A program made the position numbers and the translations under genes. A stretch of 64,000 nt of DNA, from assembly GCF_001078595.1 (NCBI RefSeq), contig NZ_LFTY01000002.1:1074151-1138150 (forward strand), given 5' to 3'. Of the stretch, positions 60,515 through 64,000 are shown piece after piece. How positions within the stretch are numbered: position 1 is the stretch's first letter; each line of letters begins with the position of its first letter. The notes under the pieces were generated by a model. That model searched no databases. It saw only the letters and a list, made by a program, of their open reading frames with translations, and was not told the origin of the DNA. The DNA comes from Candidatus Rhodobacter oscarellae (GTDB taxonomy: Bacteria > Pseudomonadota > Alphaproteobacteria > Rhodobacterales > Rhodobacteraceae).

Positions 60515-61753
60515 ATGCCAATCCTGGTGATGAAATTCGGCGGCACGTCGGTCGCCACGCTCGACCGCATCCGCCGCGCCGCCAAGCGCGTGGGCCGCGA
60601 GGTGGCCAATGGCTATGACGTGATCGTCATCGTCTCGGCCATGTCCGGCGAGACCAACAAGCTGGTGGAGTTCGTGGGCGAGACCGGCCAGTTCTACGAC
60701 GCGCGCGAGTATGACGCCGTGGTAAGCTCTGGCGAGAACGTGACCGCGGGGCTGATGGCGCTGACCTTGCAAGAGATGGACGTGCCGGCGCGCTCCTGGC
60801 AGGGCTGGCAGGTGCCGCTCAAGACCAACTCGGCGCATTCCGCCGCCCGCATCGAGGAAATCCCGCCGGAGAACATCCTGGCGAAGTTCGGCGAGGGTAT
60901 GAAGGTCGCCGTGGTTGCGGGCTTCCAGGGCATCTCGCCCGAGGGCCGCATCACCACCTTGGGGCGCGGCGGCAGCGACACCACCGCGGTGGCCTTCGCC
61001 GCGGCCTTTGGGGCCGAGCGCTGCGACATCTACACGGATGTGGACGGGGTCTATACCACGGACCCGCGGATCTCGGACAAGGCGCGCAAACTGGACCGCA
61101 TCGCCTTCGAGGAGATGCTAGAGCTCGCCTCGCTGGGGGCGAAGGTGCTGCAGACGCGCTCGGTCGAGCTGGCGATGCGCTACAAGGTGAAACTGCGGGT
61201 ACTCTCGAGTTTTGGTGAACTGGATGACGCGGCGGGCACGCTGGTCTGTGACGAGGACGATATTATGGAAAGCAATGTTGTAGCGGGCGTGGCCTATAGC
61301 CGTGACGAGGCCAAGATGACCCTGATCTCAGTGGCCGACCGGCCCGGCATCGCCGCCGCCATATTCGGCCCCCTGGCCGAGGCGGGCGTGAATGTCGACA
61401 TGATCGTGCAGAACATCTCGGAAGAGGGTCGCACGGATATGACCTTCTCCTGCCCCACCGACCAGGTGGCGCGCGCCGAGAAGGCGATGCAGGCCGCCAA
61501 GGACAGCGGCGAGATCAACTTCCACGACCTGGTGGCGGACACGGATGTCTGCAAGGTCTCTGTCGTGGGCATCGGCATGCGCAGCCATGCGGGCGTGGCC
61601 AGCCAGATGTTCGCCGCGCTCAGCGCCGAGGGCATCAACATCAAGGTCATCACCACGTCGGAGATTAAGATCTCGGTGCTCATAGATCGCAAGTATCTGG
61701 AGCTGGCCGTGCAGGCCCTGCATGACAGCTTTGGACTAGAGAGCGCCGTCTAA
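60515..61753 (+). CDS. lysC: Aspartate kinase
   Basis: 412 residues from the ATG at 60515 (MPILVMKFGGTSVATLDRIR), with AGAGGGG upstream. It phosphorylates aspartate, the first step to lysine, threonine and methionine. The kinase domain has KFGGTS, VVSSGENVTAGLMALTL and GRGGSDTTAVAFAAAFGAER. Two ACT domains at the C-terminus (VADRPGIAAAIFGPLAEAGV, then GIGMRSHAGVASQMFAALSA) give feedback control by end products. Length matches the usual alphaproteobacterial monofunctional enzyme. Confidence 0.95.
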   Translation: MPILVMKFGGTSVATLDRIRRAAKRVGREVANGYDVIVIVSAMSGETNKLVEFVGETGQFYDAREYDAVVSSGENVTAGLMALTLQEMDVPARSWQGWQVPLKTNSAHSAARIEEIPPENILAKFGEGMKVAVVAGFQGISPEGRITTLGRGGSDTTAVAFAAAFGAERCDIYTDVDGVYTTDPRISDKARKLDRIAFEEMLELASLGAKVLQTRSVELAMRYKVKLRVLSSFGELDDAAGTLVCDEDDIMESNVVAGVAYSRDEAKMTLISVADRPGIAAAIFGPLAEAGVNVDMIVQNISEEGRTDMTFSCPTDQVARAEKAMQAAKDSGEINFHDLVADTDVCKVSVVGIGMRSHAGVASQMFAALSAEGINIKVITTSEIKISVLIDRKYLELAVQALHDSFGLESAV

Positions 61754-62084
61754 GGCGCGGGTGCCGGCGGCGCCCTGTCTGTCTGGCGGCATGCGTTCCG
61801 CCTGCGATCCTCTTAACGCACAGCAGTAATCGGCATCGGCGTCGCTGGCGGGTGGCGTTCGATTTCATCGAGCGGCGCCTGCCGGGCATTGGCGCATGGT
61901 TGCCGCGTGCCGGCTGGCGGACCACTCCTGTGGTTTCGCGGCTGGCGCTTCTACGCCTTGTCAGAGGCGATCCCCTGATCTCACCCGGTCCGCGCGCTTG
62001 CGCTCATATGCTTTGGGCTGACGGCCGTAACCGCCGGGGTCCTGCGCTGACCGCCTGCGGTACGCTGCGCCCAGGGGTGCCGCA
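61754..62084. other. Gap between lysC and the ctaD terminator
   Basis: About 330 bp of G+C-rich sequence with only spurious frames; no gene or clear site seen. Confidence 0.5.
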
Positions 62085-62117
62085 AAAGAAAAGGCCCCGC
62101 TTGGGTAAGCGGGGCCT
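62085..62117 (-). terminator. Rho-independent terminator of ctaD
   Basis: On the minus strand GGCCCCGC (62110-62117) pairs with GCGGGGCC (62094-62101) across an eight-base loop and is followed by TTTTCTTTT. It lies 25 bp after the ctaD stop. Confidence 0.9.
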
Positions 62118-62141
62118 TCGTTCTGTTGGAACGCGCTGCGC

Positions 62142-63818
62142 TTAATGCGCGTGCGGCTTGTCCCATTCCTCCTGCTTGGGGAGGGTCTCGAACGTGTGCT
62201 CTGGCGGCGGGCTGGGCAGGGTCCATTCCAGCGTGTCCGCGTATTCGTTCCAGTAGTTCTTCTCGGTCACCTTCTTGCCCCAGCGCAGGGTGTAGAACAC
62301 CACGCCGATGAAGAAGACGAACGAGGCGAAGCTGAGGAACGCGCCGAAGGTCGACACCTTGTTCCAGTAGGCGAAGGCCTCTGGGTAGTCGATATAGCGG
62401 CGCGGCATGCCCTGGCGGCCCAGGAAGTGCTGCGGGAAGAAGGTGATGTTCGAGCCGATGAACATCATCCAGAAGTGCAGCTTGCCGGCCCATTCCGGGT
62501 ACTGGCGCCCCGACATCTTGCCGATCCAGTAGTAGATACCGGCGAAGATCCCGAACACCGCGCCCAGCGACATCACGTAGTGGAAATGCGCTACCACATA
62601 GTAGGTGTCGTGATAGGCCCGGTCGACGCCCGCCTGGGACAGCACGATGCCGGTCACGCCGCCCAAGGTGAACAGGAAGATGAAACCAAAGGCCCAAAGC
62701 ATGGGGGTCTTAAGCTCCACCGATCCGCCCCACATCGTGGCGATCCAAGAGAAGATCTTAATGCCCGTGGGCACCGCGATCACCATGGTCGCCAGCATGA
62801 AGTAGCTCTGCTGCGTCAGGCTCATGCCCACCGTGTACATGTGGTGCGCCCACACAACGAAGCCGAGCGCGCCGATGGCGATCATCGCCCAGACCATGGG
62901 CAGGTAGCCAAACACGGGCTTGCGCGCGAAGGTCGCGACCACGTGGCTGATGATACCGAAGGCCGGGACGATCACGATATACACCTCCGGGTGGCCGAAG
63001 AACCACAGGATGTGCTGGTACAGGATCGGGTCGCCGCCGCCCGCGGGGTCAAAGAAGGTGGTGCCGAAGTTCCGGTCCGTCAGCAGCATGGTGATCGCGC
63101 CCGCCAGAACCGGCAGGGACAGCAGGATCAGCCAGGCGGTGACAAAGATCGACCAGGCAAAGAGCGGCACCTTGAACAGGGTCATCCCCGGCGCGCGCAT
63201 GTTCAGGAAGGTCGTGATCATGTTGATCGCGCCCAGGATCGACGAGGCGCCCGACAGGTGCACCGCGAAGATCGCCAGGTCCATGGAGTAGCCCTGCTCG
63301 ATCGTCGACAGCGGCGGGTAGAGCACCCAGCCCACGCCGGAACCCGCCTGGCCGTTGCCGCCGGGCATGAAGACCGACATGATCGCCAGCGAGGACCCCG
63401 CCACGAACATCCAGTAGCTGAGGTTGTTCATCCGCGGGAAGGCCATGTCCGGCGCGCCGATCTGCAGCGGCATGAAGAAGTTGCCGAAGCCGCCGAACAG
63501 CGCCGGGATCACCACGAAGAACATCATCATGATGCCGTGGCCGGTGATCAGCACGTTCCACATATGCCCGTTGGGCGTGCAGGGCGTGCTCGGGTCCGCG
63601 ATCAGCCGCGCGCCCTCAAGGCACATGTACTGAACGCCCGGATCCATCAGCTCGTAGCGCATGAAGATCGTGAAGGCGACCGAGATGAACCCGACCAGAC
63701 CAGCGGTGAAAAGGTACAGAATGCCGATGTCTTTGTGGTTCGTGGACATGAACCACCGGACAAAGAACGACCGCTCATCGTGATGGTCGTCGTGGCCGTG
63801 AACGGCTGCGTCTGCCAT
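62142..63818 (-). CDS. ctaD: Cytochrome c oxidase subunit I, aa3 type
   Basis: 558 residues starting [20 protein letters not shown], with twelve membrane helices. It carries heme a and the heme a3-CuB centre of the terminal oxidase. Landmarks: [20 protein letters not shown] (CuB His and the Tyr crosslink), [11 protein letters not shown] (two CuB His), [20 protein letters not shown] (heme a3 and heme a ligands), and the D-channel region with [20 protein letters not shown]. Alone on the minus strand, as often in Rhodobacteraceae where ctaC/ctaE lie elsewhere. Confidence 0.97.
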   Translation of the reverse strand: MADAAVHGHDDHHDERSFFVRWFMSTNHKDIGILYLFTAGLVGFISVAFTIFMRYELMDPGVQYMCLEGARLIADPSTPCTPNGHMWNVLITGHGIMMMFFVVIPALFGGFGNFFMPLQIGAPDMAFPRMNNLSYWMFVAGSSLAIMSVFMPGGNGQAGSGVGWVLYPPLSTIEQGYSMDLAIFAVHLSGASSILGAINMITTFLNMRAPGMTLFKVPLFAWSIFVTAWLILLSLPVLAGAITMLLTDRNFGTTFFDPAGGGDPILYQHILWFFGHPEVYIVIVPAFGIISHVVATFARKPVFGYLPMVWAMIAIGALGFVVWAHHMYTVGMSLTQQSYFMLATMVIAVPTGIKIFSWIATMWGGSVELKTPMLWAFGFIFLFTLGGVTGIVLSQAGVDRAYHDTYYVVAHFHYVMSLGAVFGIFAGIYYWIGKMSGRQYPEWAGKLHFWMMFIGSNITFFPQHFLGRQGMPRRYIDYPEAFAYWNKVSTFGAFLSFASFVFFIGVVFYTLRWGKKVTEKNYWNEYADTLEWTLPSPPPEHTFETLPKQEEWDKPHAH

Positions 63819-64000
63819 GGGCGTGCCTCCAGGCTTAGTGTTGATAGGACGCCCGATTCGTACCGGTCCGCCCGCTTACCGGTGGTTTTAGTGCGCGGGG
63901 ATTAACAGGGCAATGACGGAAGCCGCGTTTGTGGATACTCACTTTGTCGCAGTTTGCCACGGGGCGGGATCGCCAGAACGGTCTAAGGATCGGTGCGTAA

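Noticed and set aside
1-64000. CRISPR array
   Set aside because: No regularly spaced short direct repeats were seen; the only regular repeats are the palindrome elements and the island repeat family.

Overview
The window looks like a chromosomal segment of a marine Rhodobacteraceae (Roseobacter-group) alphaproteobacterium. The reasons are the trgA-trgB-cysK tellurite locus known from Rhodobacter, the ribB-ribH-nusB operon, aa3-type ctaD, a methanethiol oxidase (SBP56) gene and the strongly G+C-rich codon use of both flanks. All calls come from reading the sequence; no database search was run.

Layout. (1) 1-8.3 kb, G+C-rich backbone: cyclopropane-fatty-acid synthase-like methyltransferase, trgA (broken by an in-frame amber), trgB, cysK, a DUF3772/MscS channel, an alanyl-tRNA editing protein, a secreted peptidoglycan-binding protein and tRNA-Ser(GGA). 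(2) 8.3-42.4 kb, accessory region of visibly lower G+C. It lies between tRNA-Ser(GGA) on + and tRNA-Ser(CGA) on -, whose 3' ends face each other and share 32 identical bases in inverted orientation. It opens with a decayed integrase. Then come a LacI-controlled sugar ABC importer with a divergent GH31 glycosidase, an SDR/ALDH/reductase/CruF-like/SRPBCC catabolic-type cluster, a DUF418 membrane protein, a VWA protein, a 903-aa exported protein, a serine hydrolase with a membrane AraC regulator, small proteins, an IS1111-type element, a 1007-aa exported lectin-like and possibly aerolysin-like protein, two paralogous exported proteins and a NarL-type two-component system. A diverged intergenic repeat family (about six copies, all on +) is scattered through it and not seen outside. 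(3) 42.4-64 kb, backbone again: DUF2059 protein, GST, a phnZ-like pseudogene, ribB-ribH-nusB, a ClpP-fold membrane protein and its coiled-coil partner, a lipoprotein, a FliM/FliN-like protein, an SSS-type sensor kinase with response regulator, mtoX, two TauE/SafE exporters, lysC and ctaD.

How genes work together. The LacI cluster imports an oligosaccharide and hydrolyses it in the cytoplasm; it lacks its own ATPase. The 15.7-21.3 kb genes look like one oxidation/reduction pathway for a hydrophobic or aldehyde substrate. The 33.9-41.8 kb genes may form a regulated set of exported proteins. ribB-ribH-nusB is a translationally overlapping riboflavin operon. mtoX with two TauE/SafE genes suggests volatile-sulfur oxidation plus anion export.

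The strongest candidates for something undescribed are three exactly 143-bp composite elements made of four palindromes each (45.9, 48.4 and 51.4 kb), the island-specific repeat family with an IS1111 element inserted inside one copy, and the 1007-aa exported protein.
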